Assembly (NCBI RefSeq): GCF_003481985.1
Contig: NZ_QUMD01000005.1
Span: forward strand, 137,667 to 201,666
Source of the DNA: Clostridium sp. OF09-36
GTDB lineage: Bacteria; Bacillota; Clostridia; Lachnospirales; Lachnospiraceae
Length of the DNA: 64,000 nucleotides
Reading direction: 5' to 3'
Shown here: piece after piece, positions 63,900 through 64,000 of the stretch
How the letters are laid out: each line of letters opens with the position of its first letter
Position numbering within the stretch: position 1 is the first letter of the stretch
The notes under the pieces: generated by a model
Told to the model about the DNA's origin: nothing
The model's input: the letters and a program-made list of their open reading frames with translations, nothing else
The model's database searches: none
Position numbers and translations under genes: made by a program

Positions 63900-64000
63900 T
63901 TATGCCCCGGCTTCCTCACTCTGCCGTTTGTCGGCATACTTGCGGAACACCTCATAAAGCTGCTGTTCCAGCTCCCGGCGTTTTGCCGCTTCCTGCTCCG
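63900..64000 (-). CDS. C-terminal end of a mobile-element gene, cut by the window edge
   Basis: The last 33 codons encode a very charged helix (EAAKRRELEQQLYEVFRKYA) and end at a TAA at 63902-63900. It is probably part of the same mobile element as the recombinase. Too little is present to name it. Confidence 0.5.
   Translation of the reverse strand, partial: EQEAAKRRELEQQLYEVFRKYADKRQSEEAGA

Noticed and set aside
1..64000. tRNA or rRNA genes
   Set aside because: I looked for tRNA T-loop and anticodon-arm patterns and for rRNA-like stretches and found none I could support.

Overview
This window looks like the chromosome of a spore-forming anaerobe of the Clostridia, most likely a Lachnospiraceae species. 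The evidence is a division/cell-wall cluster running straight into the early sporulation genes spoIIGA-sigE, a dimeric-type glycyl-tRNA synthetase, pyruvate phosphate dikinase, a type B dihydroorotate dehydrogenase (pyrK-pyrD), and many genes with strong AGGAGG ribosome sites. No rRNA, tRNA or CRISPR array was seen.

Layout. 1-10.8 kb: two tandem class B penicillin-binding proteins, then mraY, murD, ftsW, murA, ftsQ and ftsZ, which make and polymerise lipid II and build the division ring. 11.1-13.9 kb: spoIIGA, sigE and spoIIP, the mother-cell sigma factor, its processing protease and an engulfment enzyme. 14-25 kb: housekeeping genes (lepA, hemW, a family-10 glycosylhydrolase-like protein, apt, a DUF218 protein, an M16C protease, era, recO). 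25-36.5 kb: a lipoprotein, glyS, ppdK, an HPt protein with a GGDEF-REC-HD-GYP protein, a YfcC-type carrier, a MATE exporter and folT under a tetrahydrofolate riboswitch. 36.6-49.5 kb: a small alarmone synthetase, an Mrp-type ATPase, lrgAB, a YitT protein, pyrF-pyrK-pyrD-pyrE, VanZ and an M29 aminopeptidase. 49.6-55.4 kb: a purE-purM-purN-purD operon whose leader is interrupted by an IS607-family element carrying tnpA, tnpB and a probable omega RNA. 55.4-64 kb: an accessory region with small unknown genes, a GNAT gene between direct repeats, regulators, decayed dehydrogenase and MATE genes, a TRIC-type channel, a DUF4143 ATPase behind five phased repeats, and the edge of a larger element with a large serine recombinase.

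Two patterns run across the window. First, at least fifteen genes, many of them essential, are broken by a single small deletion, most often a lost C or G in a short run. Adding back one base (two at one purM site) restores a normal protein each time. This looks like sequence error rather than gene decay, so those genes are listed here as single features with a probable error position. Second, a roughly 31-nt imperfect palindrome recurs at least eight times in the first 55 kb, nearly always between genes and usually just upstream of a start codon. Its stem is kept while the sequence varies. I do not recognise it, and it is the best candidate here for an undescribed element.
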